From Nannobrachium achirus (lineage: Eukaryota > Chordata > Actinopteri > Myctophiformes > Myctophidae): a DNA stretch of 64,000 bases. The notes under the pieces are model-generated. The model ran no database searches. It worked only from the letters and a program-made list of their open reading frames with translations, and was not told the DNA's origin. The stretch's first letter is position 1. The number at the start of each line of letters is the position of its first letter. Shown here piece by piece: positions 21,597-33,151 of this stretch. Location of the stretch: NCBI GenBank assembly GCA_963921795.1, contig OY997652.1, positions 63,496,809 through 63,560,808 on the forward strand, read 5' to 3'. The position numbers and the translations under genes were made by a program.

Positions 21597-23963
21597 GGGG
21601 GAAATAAGGGCAAAAAATGGCCAAACCATTACGCGTTGGATACAAGCACCAAATTTGGTACACATGTCCCTTGGGTCATCCTAAAACATCCTAGAAGGGG
21701 TGCCCAAAAAAATCTTAGACAGGAAGTGAGTTATGGACACAATTCAAAATGGCCGTCTAAACTGTTGACCGTTGACTCAAAAGACACCAAAATAATCTCC
21801 AAAAAGCATGACATTTGGTACACAAGTCCCTTGGGTCATCCTAAAACATCCTAGAAGGGGTGCCCAAAAAAATCTTAAACAGGAAGTGATTTATGGACAA
21901 AATTCAAAATGGCCGTCTAAACTGTTAACCGTTGACTCAAAAGACACCAAAATAATCTCCAAAAAGTATAAGATTTGGCACACATGTCCCTTGGGTCATC
22001 CTAAGACATCCTAGAAGGGGTGCCCAAAGAAATCTTAAACAGGAAGTGAATTAATGACAATATTGAAAATGGCCGCCTACAGTGTTGGCTATTGCCTCAA
22101 AAACCTATAGAATCTCATAGAGGCATACACTTTGGCACATGTGTCCCTTGGGTCATCTTAAGACAACCTAGAAGGGGTGCCCAAAGAAATCTGAAACAGG
22201 AAGTGAGTTACTGACAAAATTGAAAATGGCCGCCTACAGTATTGGCGATTTACTAAAGAATCTCATAAAAGCATACAATTTGGCATACATGTCCCTTGGG
22301 TTATCCTAAGACATCCTAAAAGGGGTGCCCAAAATAATCTGAAACAGGAAGTGAGTTATTGACTAAATAAAAAAATGGCCGCATACAGTGTTGACAGATG
22401 AAGCAAAGACACCAAAAGAATCTCATAAAAGCATGCAATGTGGTACAAATGTCCCTTGGGGGTGATCTTGGGTTGCCCAAAAAGGGACTTCATAAAAGCC
22501 TACTGTATATAAGTTGGTACATATTGAGTACTGCTTATTATCCTAGAATGGGTTATTTATTTGTATGGTTAATCCTTTTGAAGCGTTCACCCAGAAATCA
22601 AACAGTTTTACAGTGCTTGAAATATACACCTGTGTTCTGTGGGTTAGGGTTACAAGACGACATTGAAAATGTCAATGATAAGGAGGGACCTGTTAGCTCA
22701 AATTTGTCTCTCAATGGAAACCATTCCTACAGGTTGCACTGCTACAACATTCAAATCGAGCAGTTTACCAATCTGGCATTTGGTCCAGAAACCTGCAATC
22801 TCTACCATCTCCTGAAAAATATGGATGCGTTGCTGATTCATGGACACCTATGGACGCTCTTGCTAGCTAGAGGCTGCCAAAGATGTAGGGTTCGATCATG
22901 TTTTGAAGGCATGGAGGATTGGAGGTGCCATACTTTTGGCTGCTTTGAAGGACAGCATCAGTGTTTACTCTGTGCGGGCAGCAACATGGAGCCAGTGGAG
23001 GGAGCGGAGAAGGGGGGAGATGATGTACACAGAAGGTAGACTGGAAAATACACCAGGTTTATGCAGACTGTGCAGTTGTCAACTGTTTAAACAGCCACAT
23101 TTCTTCAATATGGTCCCTTCCCAAACAAATAAATAACCCCTTCTGGGATATAATAAGGAACACTTAATGTACAGTACATGCCAAATAATTTCCCTTTATG
23201 TTTTATTTTGTGTCAACTGCTTTAGGTGCATGGTCATAGTCAGACAAAAACTCACTTCCTGTTTAAAACTTATTTGGGCACCCCTTGTAGGATGCGTTAA
23301 GATCACTCAAGACTCAAGGGACATTTGTACCACATTTCATGCCTTTATGACATCTTTGCTTCATCTGTCAACACTGTAGGTGGCCATTTTAAATTAGTCA
23401 ATAACTCACTTCCTGTTTCAGATTATTTTAGAAAACCCTACTAGTATGTGTTAGGATGACACAAGGGACATTTGTGCCCAGTTTTTTGCTTTTATGAGAT
23501 TCTTAGGTTGTCTTTTGAGACTATACTGGTCATTAAGCTGGCGGCCATTTTCAATATTGTCATTAATTCACTTCCTGTTTCCTGTACCAAATCTTATACA
23601 TTTTGGAGATTCTTTTGGTGTCTTTTGAGTCAACGGTTAACAGTTTAGACGGCCATTTTGAATTTTGTCCATAAATCACTTCCTGTTTAAGATTTTTCTG
23701 GGCACCCCTTCTAGGATGTTTTAGGATGACCCAAGGGACATGTGTACCAAATTTCATGCTTTTTGGAGATTATTTTGGTGTCTTTTGAGTCAACGGTCAA
23801 CAGTTTAGACGGCCATTTTGAATTTTGTCCATAAATCACTTCCTGTTTAAGATTTTTTTGGGCACCCCTTCTAGGATGTTTTAGGATGACCCAAGGGACA
23901 TGTGTACCAAATGTGGTGCTTGTATCCAACGCGTAATGGTTCAACCCTTATTTCCCCCTACTA
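21592..23963. mobile_element. 2.37-kb foldback element with arms of tandem ~165-bp units
   Basis: TAGTAGGGGGAAATAAGGG at 21592 is mirrored at 23963, both in TA repeats. Each arm is built of 4-6 tandem units of about 165 bp carrying ACACATGTCCCTTGGGTCAT, CATCCTAGAAGGGGTGCCCA, AACAGGAAGTGA and AAATGGCCGTCTAAACTG; units decay towards the centre. The two outermost units are nearly identical between arms. The central 22480-23180 is non-repetitive. Superfamily unknown; a TA target is suggested. Confidence 0.8.
22480..23180. other. Unique core of the foldback element with a 213-codon open frame
   Basis: A plus-strand frame (22398-23039) starts inside a repeat unit and reads through CysHis-containing sequence such as CQRCRVRSC and GCFEGQHQCLLC. 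I do not recognise it. It could be a captured host segment or chance. Kept as unassigned. Confidence 0.35.
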
Positions 23964-23983
23964 ATATATATATATCACTGGCC

Positions 23984-24215
23984 AGATGGCCAAGACATGG
24001 CCCATATCTGTGTGGCTGGTTCAGATAGGGAGCTCCATGTATGGGCATAGCATATATTGTATGTTTTGATGTCATGGGAAAAAGAATCCTTTTTATGCCC
24101 ATATATGGAGATAATATCGACTTCATATGGGAATGCTCATATATGGAGGAAGACAGCCCATATCTGTGTGAATGGTTCAGACTGGGATCTCCATGTATGG
24201 GCATAAAAGGGATGT
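23984..24215. repeat. Degenerate CCATATATGG repeats
   Basis: GCTCCATGTATGGGCATA, TGCCCATATATGGAGATAAT, CATATATGGAGGAAGACAG and CTCCATGTATGGGCATAAA, with CCCATATCTGTGTG twice. Related to the 12-kb array and to 61.27 kb. Confidence 0.65.
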
Positions 24216-24219
24216 ACTA

Positions 24220-24740
24220 TAAAAAAAAAAATCTGTGGGCTCTGTCTAGGATAGGCGGGGAGGAGAACACGTCCCAGTACTTCAGCAAAGACGCTTTGCA
24301 TGAACTGAACACAATCGTTATTTTCGCCAGCGCTCTTTTCTGGTATGTTCGCGACTCGCAGGTTGCAGCGTCAAGAACGGTTCTTGGCGTCCTCCATGCG
24401 TTCGTTCGCGGAAACGTTCTGAGCCAAGAGCTGTTCACAAATGGACTCAAGAGCGGTGACTCGTTCAGTTAGCTGTGTGTTCCCTTCCAAATTGTCTATG
24501 CGTTGGCCTTGAACCGCAACGATTGCCTTCACCTCACCCATATTATTTTCTTAGTGGGGCTGGGGCAATTATGTCTTCTATTGATGCAGTCAGAATTAGG
24601 CGAAGGTTTTCCATTTCAGAAGAAAGGCCAGGGATAATGTTGCTAACGCTTTCTTCTCTGTCAGGTGAAATGTGCTCGTATGTTGCCTTGCTGCGAGCTT
24701 CTGACACTCCGATTAGCCATGGTGTGCATATAATCACTTG
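24220..24740 (-). pseudogene. L1-type LINE ORF1 fragment
   Basis: Minus-strand translation gives a coiled-coil-like stretch (IDNLEGNTQLTERVTALES) followed by NERMEDAKNRS, then after an in-frame TGA, RCNLRVANIPE, and in a shifted frame PPILDRAHR. The order coiled coil, RxxNLRVxxIPE, LDRAHR is that of the L1 ORF1 RNA-binding protein. Upstream 24543-24737 (SSEMENLRLILTASIEDI) fits its N-terminal part in another frame. At least one stop and two frameshifts make this a dead copy. Confidence 0.65.
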
Positions 24741-24946
24741 CGTTACCCTTTCGAGTTGATTTACCTCACAATGTATGATTTTAATCCAGTTTAAATGACA
24801 GTTTTGCAGAGAGCCACTCTACTGCGCAATGCAGCGTGTTCAAATCTTCAGGAAGACCATGGGACACGACCTTGTGTGCTCTCAAAAGCATGGGTATATG
24901 ATGAGGCTCTATCTCTACTTTATACTCCACTACAGTACATTTAGAC

Positions 24947-25449
24947 CAGGAGTGGGCAACTTTGATGATGGTGAGGGCCACTATATTTCCACCTTCACTC
25001 CAGAGGTCAACAATGCATATTGCTACATCCTACTTTGTCATTCTAGTATTGCATACAATAGAAGCAACAATTGCTGATCTACAAGCTGAAAACGCATCGC
25101 GGCTATTTTTGCTTCTTTTAAATTGGAATCCTGAATTATTTTTTTGTTATTTCTTAATTGGAATCCTGAAATGTAACATTTTGATTTAATTTCAAACGCA
25201 TGTATTTATATACTCATGTTAACTTTATGAACCTAAATACAAATACATTGGACATAAAAAATACATTTCAATACTACTATACTAGTGGTCATTAAGCTAC
25301 TAATACAGACAGAATTAAAGCAGGTCATGTTTGGAATTATAACAGCTGAAATCAATAATATATTCAGTATTCCGATATTAACCTGAGGGCCGCATTAAGT
25401 GAAGGTGGGGGCCGCATGTGGCCCCCGGTCCGCCAGTTGCCCATGTATG
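24947..25449. mobile_element. hAT-like element, end CAGGAGTGGGCAACT, TSD ATTTAGAC
   Basis: Identical 8-bp ATTTAGAC flanks (24939-24946, 25450-25457). Inverted subterminal parts are TGAGGGCCAC and GGGGGCCGCATGTGGCCCCC, with ends CAGGAGTGGGCAACT and AGTTGCCCATGTATG. Carries half hairpin H10. Non-coding. Confidence 0.92.
25071..25111. repeat. Core hairpin H10, partial
   Basis: TTGCTGATCTACAAGCTGAAAACGCATCGCGGCTATTTTT; the right arm is mostly lost. Confidence 0.65.
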
Positions 25450-25512
25450 ATTTAGACAAATATTGTACTTTTGATTTCACTATTCTAGGAAGAGACAAAT
25501 TACATTACAGGT

Positions 25513-25578
25513 TGAAAATGTCACATTTACAAGCTCACAACACGTCGTAATTGTGAGCTTGTAGATCAGATATGTTCA
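25513..25578. repeat. Core hairpin H11
   Basis: GAAAATGTCACATTTACAAGCTCAC and GTGAGCTTGTAGATCAGATATGTTC; several stem mismatches. Confidence 0.8.
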
Positions 25579-25680
25579 CTATTGATATTTTCACTTTGCA
25601 ATTTGTACTTTTGAACACTACATGCTGCACTATGCAACTTTCCTTTTCTTGCCCGGATTTGAACCTGGATATGTGCAAGT

Positions 25681-26272
25681 CCATCCATCCATCTTCAACC
25701 GCTAATCCGGAATCGGGTCGCGGGGGTAACAGTTCCAACTGAGACTTCCAGATTTCCTTATCCTGAGCAACTTCCTCCACTCCCTCTGGGAGGCCAGTTT
25801 AGAGATATAATCCTTCCATCTCGTCTTAGGTCTGCCACGGGGTCTCCTCCCAGTGGGACGTGCATCGAGGACCTTCCTAGGAAGGCGCTCGGGGGGCACC
25901 CGTACTAGATGCCCGAACCACCTAAGCTGACTCCTTTCCAAGTGTAGGAGCAGCGGTTCTACTCCAAGTCTCTCTCGGGTGATTGAACTTCTCACCCTAT
26001 CTCTAAGCCAGCCAACCTTCTGAGAAAACTCATTTCGGCCACTTGTACCCGAGACCTTATACTTTCGGTCATGACCCACACTTCATGACCATAGGTGAGA
26101 GTGGGAACGAAGATTGCTCGAAAGACAGAGAGCTTTGCCTTACGGCTCAACTCTTTTTTCTTCACAACAGTGTGATTTAGCCACTGCTGCTCCAATTCTC
26201 CGGCTGATCTCCTTCTCCGTCTTCCCCTTTCTCTCACTTGTGAACAAGGCACAACAGTGAAAAAGAGGATAA
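25681..26272 (-). pseudogene. 5'-truncated Rex3-like LINE fragment with TSD GTGCAAGT
   Basis: Minus-strand protein pieces include KKKELSRKAKLSVFRAIF, PTLTYGHEVWVMTE, MSFLRRLAGL, LRDRVRSSITRERLGVEPLL, RSQLRWFGHLVRVPPERLP and RRPRGRPKTRWKDYIS, a C-terminal RT region I associate with teleost Rex3 (RTE-type). They fall in at least three frames, so the copy is dead. The 3' end is GATGGATGG, as in Rex3 tails. GTGCAAGT flanks both sides (25673-25680, 26273-26280), marking a 5'-truncated target-primed insertion. Confidence 0.85.
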
Positions 26273-26280
26273 GTGCAAGT

Positions 26281-27085
26281 GAAACGTTTTATTTGTATTT
26301 ATTGTTTAATCTTTGAGCTAATAGAGCATGACTGCTTGCCCATGGGATAAATTAAATCTTGGCCTTCAGGTCCAAAACAGGATTGTGTGGAAGGTCGATG
26401 TCATCACCTAGACACCGGATCTAGATGTCTCAACCAAAGAGCAGGGAGCCAAAATACAACCACCAGTATCTACACTTGGACTCAAGCACTGTCTGAGTAC
26501 TTTATCCACCATGACGTGTATTGACTGAAAATGGCTATTTGATGAGTGAAGTATAGCATTTCACCACCAGGAATGAGAATATTGCCTCATACTGCAGACA
26601 AATGAAGAAATGATGGCTCCCCACGCGGTCGGAGATTTTTTTTTCTTTCTTTTTTAATTCGGATGCTGGTGTGAGCTCGGATTCTGACGCTGTCGGGTGG
26701 AAATAACCTCCATGTCAAAAACCGTTGCTTTCTTATAATTTAATAAATCCACAAACACACAACGCGTTGGGAGCTTGTAGACCGGTTCTGTAGAAATATG
26801 GATATACTGTACAAGGTTTCCGCCCGGCCGCTCTTCAAGAGGTTTATATTAGCCTTGTTGTGATCATAGTGTGGTTTGGAACACAAAAAGACTGTGCTTT
26901 TTGTGTATTGCTGTTGGTTTGTGTGAGTTTTTAGACCGAGTGTGAATGAACATTGAGACCCCAAGAGGCCATGGCCATCTGGCTCTGGGACCACCAGGGC
27001 TCCAAGTTTTGTTCTATCTGTACCCCCTGACCCCACCTGGGGGTCCCTCCCGACCCACAGGTTATCCACTGCCCCAACAGAGTAG
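26281..27085. other. Mostly unassigned stretch
   Basis: Contains a relic of the GTCGGG family end at about 26684-26725 (CTGTCGGGTGGAAATAACC) next to half hairpin H12. The rest is unassigned. Confidence 0.4.
26756..26791. repeat. Core hairpin H12, right arm
   Basis: CACACAACGCGTTGGGAGCTTGTAGACCGGTTCTG; left arm replaced. Confidence 0.6.
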
Positions 27086-27576
27086 TTCTACATTGCAGTA
27101 TTGCTACTTGTACTTAAAGGGTCACTCCACCACTTTTCAACCTATGTTCATATAATTGGTCCTCACTCAAAGATAGCCTTTTTTTATTATTTTTTTATTT
27201 ATTTTTTCTCAGAGGAGGGCTGTGGGCAGGTCAGAAACCGATCGTCTTGTGACATCATCGATTGCCAATCCAGTTTATAGAAACTGCAGGCTTTCTATTC
27301 CTGAAAAGTTGCAATTTTAAAGTGGAAGCCATTGTTCTCGCGATAATAAAAATCTAAATATTTTTTTCAAAAATATTGATAATTTTTGATGATGATGATG
27401 TCACAAGACGATGGATTCTGAACTTCCCACAGCTCTCCTAGGAGACTTGGACTGAGTAGGAAAAAATTGTGATATTTTATCACGAACATTAGTGAGGACC
27501 TATTATATGAAGACAGGTTGAAAAGTGGTGAACTACTCCTTTAAGCATAAAAATGGGAGTACTTTTTCCACCACTG
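27086..27576. mobile_element. GTACTTTTACT-type hAT end with nested TTAA MITE
   Basis: GCAGTATTGCTACTTGTACTTAA and, after the nested MITE, GCATAAAAATGGGAGTACTTTTTCCACCACTG (end 27576). The CACCACTG terminus is the carrier's intact right end. Confidence 0.7.
27114..27544. mobile_element. TTAA-flanked palindromic MITE
   Basis: TTAAAGGGTCACTCCACCAC and its mirror GTGGTGAACTACTCCTTTAA. Inverted inner blocks are CCACTTTTCAACCT, TTGGTCCTCACT, CGTCTTGTGACATCATCG and AGAGCTGTGGGAAG-type sequence. TTAA duplication at 27114-27117 and 27541-27544. Confidence 0.85.
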
Positions 27577-28190
27577 CTAATATAATAGGAAGACAAAAGA
27601 TGAACTGGATGCCCTGCAAGAATCGACGATACAGAGGCTGGCTCTGGGCTTTAATCCACATTCCTGACCAGCCTTTCTACTCAAGGATTGAAATGCTAGC
27701 TTCCGTTTCAGAACGCCCTCAGCAAAAAGGAACACATCCCCTCAGGGAGAGGATCTGAGCTACACTGAGACTGTGAAATGTCTGTTCTGCCGAAGATTTA
27801 GAGAGCTCTTTTCAACATGTCTTGATCTGGCAAGGTGATTAGAAAAGACAAGATATCAGATATCAGAGAGAATAATGGGGTATTCTTTTCCCCCAAAAAT
27901 AACTAGTAAAAAAGAAACCTTTGACAGCTTTTTTTCTTTTCCTATATCAAAGATATCGAAAGACTTTAATGAATATCCTGTCCTGCTCATTAAACCATAT
28001 ACTAATGACTCCGCTGCACTGTTAGATTAATCTTTCATTATATCATATCTTTGGTGTGCGTAATTATAACACACATCTTTTTTTCCCCCTACACCCTTTT
28101 TCCTCGTCTTGGCCCGGCCCACACTTGTAAAAGAGGGTTTAAATAACATGCATTTGTCTGTCTGTTTGAAATTGATGTTATCCTAGATAA
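27577..28190. other. Unassigned stretch
   Basis: 27600-27900 reads like LINE RT-region sequence in style (short frame MNWMPCKNRRYRGW..) but I cannot identify it. No clear repeat edges. Confidence 0.3.
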
Positions 28191-28425
28191 AGTACTATGT
28201 TCTATCTGTCTGTCTTTCAATGTTATATGAGATAAAGTGTGGTTCCTGTGGAAATAAGCCTTAGTGCTTTCCTCGAAACGCGAGGCGTTGTGAGCATGTA
28301 GATCGGCTATTTTCACAATTTCTGCCTCTAATATTTGACAATTTGGCCAATGTTTAATTTGTCATTTCAGAGGTATTAAAAAGTCCTTAAATTGTCACTT
28401 TAGAAATGTGCTGATACCTCATACA
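28191..28425. mobile_element. LINE 3'-UTR piece joined to GGTTCTCAACC-type hAT fragment
   Basis: 28195-28270 (TTCAATGTTATATGAGATA, GTGGAAATAAGCCTTAG) matches the LINE UTR at 58850-58905. 28274-28425 matches 34020-34170 (hairpin right half, CTCTAATATTTGACAATTTGGCC). The junction is at about 28272. Confidence 0.6.
28274..28317. repeat. Core hairpin H13, right arm (TACATG subtype)
   Basis: GCGAGGCGTTGTGAGCATGTAG then ATCGGCTATTTTCAC; left arm truncated. Confidence 0.85.
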
Positions 28426-28426
<1 letters not shown>

Positions 28427-28480
<54 letters not shown>

Positions 28481-28481
28481 G

Positions 28482-28564
<83 letters not shown>

Positions 28565-28628
28565 CATCCATCCATCCATCCATCCATCCATCCATCCATC
28601 CATCCATCCATCCATCCATCCATCCATC
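28427..28628. repeat. Compound tetranucleotide array (GTCT)n(ATCT)n(ATCC)n
   Basis: About 14 GTCT units, 21 ATCT units and 16 ATCC units in sequence; each block differs from the next by one base per unit. Confidence 0.97.
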
Positions 28629-28646
28629 GTTCTCAATATACTGCTC

Positions 28647-29055
28647 CAGTGGAGTCAGTTCAGAGAAAGCTATGGCAACATGACTGGTGTCTTGCATGGC
28701 TGGATATTTCAGCCTGGAATGATTGTTTAAGTGCAGCACTGCAGCTAAACTTGTCATGTTAGTAAACGTACCACAATTAACAATAATGAATTGCACCTGT
28801 GCAGCTGACCTGCGGAACCTGGGAATATACCATTCTGTCAAGATGGGGAGAATATCATTATAATACCTTGTTAAAGTGATCATTTTGTTAAATTGTGCAT
28901 GTGTAGTTATTTTACTGTAATTTAACAACATAATAACCAGAACAGATAGACAAAGAGACATTCATGGATTTATATTTAAAAGTAATTTTTATTTCCCCCC
29001 CTGGACCCAGGGTATGGCAGCTGCATACCCCTGCCATACCCAATTGACGCCCCTG
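28647..29055. mobile_element. hAT-like element, GACGCC family, TSD TACTGCTC
   Basis: Left CAGTGGAGTCAGTTCAG and right AATTGACGCCCCTG, with identical TACTGCTC flanks (28639-28646, 29056-29063). Subterminal CTATGGCAACATGACTGGTG matches the smaller relative at 35344-35517. Non-coding. Confidence 0.88.
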
Positions 29056-29063
29056 TACTGCTC

Positions 29064-29522
<459 letters not shown>

Positions 29523-29603
29523 GGTGTCACACTGGGGGGGAAAGTGGGACTGAGTTACTAGGGCCCAAGGTGGAGGGGCCTTCATTATTTTATACTTTAG
29601 CTA

Positions 29604-29664
29604 TTGAGAAATAGCAGATATACATGCTCACAGCGCGGCGAGCTTGTAGATCTGCTATTTTTGA
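29604..29664. repeat. Core hairpin H14 (ATAT subtype)
   Basis: TTGAGAAATAGCAGATATACATGC and GAGCTTGTAGATCTGCTATTTTTGA. Confidence 0.9.
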
Positions 29665-29885
29665 AAAGACGAGAAAATGTGTGCAAATCTTTGAATGTAT
29701 GTTTTTTTTTCAGCGAAAAACTAAACTAAATATTTTGAGATGGGGGTCCGTGGCCAAATACATGTCATTTTGAGGGTCCTTCACATGAAAAGGTTTGAGC
29801 ACCACTGACATAGAAACATGGGTTAAAAAAAAAAAAAAAGGATTTAGAAGACATGCAAGAAAGACCTGCACACATTTCATGATTT

Positions 29886-29925
29886 TTCAAAACATATGTG
29901 AGCTTGTATATCTGCTATTTTTTCA
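29886..29925. repeat. Core hairpin H15, partial
   Basis: TTCAAAACATATGTGAGCTTGTATATCTGCTATTTTTTCAA; second hairpin of the same carrier, left arm reduced. Confidence 0.75.
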
Positions 29926-30024
29926 ATGGTTAAAGCACATCATAATGCCTAATGCGTTCCCATTCATGGGGGCCCCACAGTGAATCCTTGTACCCAGGGC
30001 CCAGAATTTGGTGTGACGCCCCTG

Positions 30025-30131
30025 TGCACACGCACACGCACACGCACACACACACGCACACGCACACGCACACACACACGCACACGCACACGCACACACA
30101 CGCACACGCACACACACACACACACACACAC
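30025..30131. repeat. (CA)n with CG interruptions
   Basis: CACACG-type units, then pure CA. Probably the other half of the microsatellite left of the hAT. Confidence 0.9.
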
Positions 30132-30884
30132 CAGCTACCGCCGGCACTCATGCGTGTCCTACTCGTCCCCCTGTCTTTTTTCCCCTCCCACTTAACATCA
30201 GAAGATATCACTCTTCCACACACACACATGCCGCTCTCCCCAGCCCCATTTAAAACCTTCTCAGATTCACTGAAGCTGAAGCCTTCCTCGCCTTTCCTTT
30301 ATTCCCTCGCTCTGTATTATGCGGCTCATCATTTTGAATTCTCGGGAAACCCAATTGTGTGGCATCTCTTGCTTACCGCCCGATTTATTATACGCTCTCG
30401 CTTGCCGGTGTAGCGCGCAGAAAACGGCAGATCTGTAAGCTCACGACGCATAATGATGCAACGTGATGTCAGCCTGTATAGGCTACATTGGTTGTTCTTT
30501 TTTGTTGTGCGGCATCATCATACGACAAAGCATAAGGCCCTGACACTGAAAGCGTCAATGATGCTATAGCGTCATTGAAGCTAGCACAATTGATGTGAGC
30601 AACACTGATGCACGTCATACGAGTCTGCCTTTTTTTTTCTTTGTTTTGTTTTCACCCCTTTTTCTTCCCAATATAGGCGTTTGGCCAATTAATTCTTCCA
30701 CACACACATTATGTGTTGTCACTGCTGTTGTATCCTCCTGGCTGACCTACCAGTGAGGAGCCCCCACCGGGAGGGAGGATGTAGAGCCTTTGTGCTACAA
30801 TCCTCCTGCCCAACACTCACTTCTGAGGTGCCGCCGCAGCCCGTAGGAATACATACAGAGACACCCTCCCCGTCCGACTTATCC
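30132..30884. other. Non-repetitive stretch, possible conserved non-coding DNA
   Basis: 30135-30415 has no repeat match in the window and reads like host sequence (ATGCGGCTCATCATTTTGAA, GGGAAACCCAATTG). Hairpin half H16 follows. 30700-30880 has a 110-codon frame with no domain. Confidence 0.35.
30420..30463. repeat. Core hairpin H16, left arm
   Basis: GAAAACGGCAGATCTGTAAGCTCACGACGC; right arm absent. Confidence 0.65.
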
Positions 30885-31165
30885 TCCCTATTTTCTATTG
30901 ATTACTCACACCATGGACACTTGAGTTCAATAAAAAAAAAATGTGTATTTGTCGCATTACTAAGACAAAGTAAATGCACCCCCATTGATTCCGGATGGGG
31001 ACCCAAATCCCATCCGGAATCAATGGGGGTACATTTATTGTAATCAAATTATTGTCTTAGGAATGCGACAAAAAAACTAACAAATATTATTGAACTCAAG
31101 TCTCCATGGCGTGAGTAATCAATAGAAGAAAAGTCCTTTTGGGGGTGAACTACTCCTTTAAGAAT
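30885..31165. mobile_element. Palindromic MITE related to 898-1159
   Basis: TATTGATTACTCACACCATGG..GTCGCATTACTAAGACAA is mirrored by TTGTCTTAGGAATGCGAC..CCATGGCGTGAGTAATCAATA. A second tight hairpin ATTGATTCCGGATGGG/CCCATCCGGAATCAAT forms the tip. Right end GGGGGTGAACTACTCCTTTAA carries TTAA; the left end is less clear. Confidence 0.75.
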
Positions 31166-31489
31166 TTAACAGATTAAAAACTTCTAGTTTGTGGTTTACA
31201 GTCTGGTAAATCAAATCTATATTCAACATTTTAAAATATGGACTAAAATATGGACTCTCGGGTACTCAATTTACCACTGCGCCCACCAGAGCGGCGAGTC
31301 TGCCTGTTTATTTAATGTATTTTTTTTAATTGATGTCCAACAAGTGAAAACAAAAAACGCATTAAAACACATACACTGCAATACAAGTTTGAAAAAATAA
31401 TATGTTATTCTATGCATAGACAGGTATAAGGCATTGACCAGTGGTGAAAAAAATAAAAAATAAAATAACACAACTGTTTGACTTATGTA

Positions 31490-31640
31490 AAAGCATCAAT
31501 ACTGCAATGTCTAGAATTCAAAATATACTTGAGTAAAAGTATGAAAGTGTTTGGCATCAAAGTGTACTTACCAAAAGTAAAAGTAAAAACTGTTTGAAAA
31601 TAGCAGATCTCTACAAGCTCACAACGCCTCTCTATGTTGG
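31490..31640. mobile_element. Fragment of GTACTTTTACT-type carrier with half hairpin
   Basis: AATACTGCAATGTCTAG, TACTTGAGTAAAAGTATG and AAGTAAAAGTAAAAACTG lead into H17. Confidence 0.6.
31593..31631. repeat. Core hairpin H17, left arm
   Basis: TTTGAAAATAGCAGATCTCTACAAGCTCACAACGCCTC; truncated at the tip. Confidence 0.75.
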
Positions 31641-31955
31641 GGGTCCCCGGACCCCACTTTGAGAATAAATTATGCAGTGTGGTCCAGGTGTTTACGGATA
31701 TTGAGTCATAATTTTTGCCCACCACCTATCCTTCAGAGAACGTGCACTTAATGATGATGGCTAAACAAATGGCGGTAGAATGTAGCGCGTTGCGCCATGG
31801 TGCATTAGGGGAGGCCTGATCACCTCACTCAGTATGCAGAAATGGTCAGCAAGACACTTTATTGTGAATGGAGAGCATTTCACTCCCGTTTGCCCGCGTG
31901 CAAACTAGAATTAAGTATTTGGACAGATGCACTGATGCAGTGAGGCATAACGCGA

Positions 31956-32069
<114 letters not shown>

Positions 32070-32431
32070 ACTTCACACCACGGATGCAAACGTTATGGAA
32101 CACACTCATTTCTGGCAAAAAGAACATCACGACTGATAAGATGACGGACATCTCTTTTATTTTTTTCATTTGTAATGGTTGATATAGCGCTGTACATTTT
32201 GTGAGAGATGCAATTATGTTCCGGAACCTATAATGTTCTCAACGAAACGTCACATTTGATGTAAATTTCAAATGTTGCAGAGGAACAAAACTCACGGGTA
32301 AAAAGGCTGACCATTGCAGGAGTGTATTCATTACAGTCAGTCACATTTCTTGCCTGGGGTGTATAACGCTATACTGTATAACGCGGTGGTTCTCAACCTT
32401 TTCAGGCTGTGACCCCCAAAATAATCATATT

Positions 32432-33120
32432 TTAACCCTTTAAGTGCCTATCCCGAACATGTTCGGGATATTAGGGATCAAAAACAACTTTTTATTTGCT
32501 ATTTTACTTACCCCGAGCTGCTTGGAGCAACGTGGGTGGTCCCGGCTCGCCCAGCGCTCACCAACGAGAGACGCTAGATGCTCCGACGATTTATTCCATT
32601 GAAAATGGTTTAAAATAAAGTTTAGACCCCCCCCAATGTTCACCAAATGTTCATTGTAGGCGGCGCGACGTATTCCAGGGTGCCTATCCCGAACATGTCC
32701 GGGATATTTAATAAAATGAATTATTTTATCGGAGGCCTCAACGAAGCCCCGGTCTAGACGTCCATCCTTGGCCGGGACTTAGACTCGGCCATCCACGGGC
32801 CGTATTCGCGCTAACGGCCGGATCGCGCCGCCCACTCCAATAATAAATCACATCTTTAGACAGGATTTTCTCCGCATTGTGTCCCCAGACCCAAAGAGAA
32901 CGTTTTTTGCGGCTGAAATAGCTTTAGATCGGGCTTCTAAATGGGTTAGCATTTTGGCTACGTGTCAGCTAGCTTCCTCCTCTCGACACCCATAGGATTG
33001 ACTGGAGTGAAAACACAAGCCAGTTGGGAGAGGGTCGACGAAAGCTATAAAGAAGGTCTATGGAGAAATTTCTGGCACTCTAGCACCCCTTGTGGCCGGA
33101 TGGCACTGTATGAGTTTTAA
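32432..33120. mobile_element. piggyBac-like element, TTAA ends (copy 2)
   Basis: TTAACCCTTTAAGTGCC at left and GGCACTGTATGAGTTTTAA at right. TATCCCGAACATGTTCGGGATA is a palindrome repeated about 230 bases on. Shares CTTACCCCGAGCTGCTTGG and CCCAATGTTCACC with 10371-11056. Inserted at a TTAA of the hAT carrier. Confidence 0.85.
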
Positions 33121-33151
33121 CAGGGGACCCCCCACCCTGACGAGCACTAAA

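Larger units (their letters stand above)
24850..25620. mobile_element. GTACTTTTACT-type hAT carrier interrupted by another hAT
   Basis: TATACTCCACTACAGTACATTTAGAC (to 24946) continues, after removing 24947-25457, with AAATATTGTACTTTTGATT. The carrier also has hairpin H11 on the right. Outer limits are approximate. Confidence 0.6.

Noticed and set aside
22398-23039. 213-codon gene
   Set aside because: Starts within a repeat unit of a foldback element, matches no family that I know, and has no splice or promoter context. Kept only as an unassigned core.
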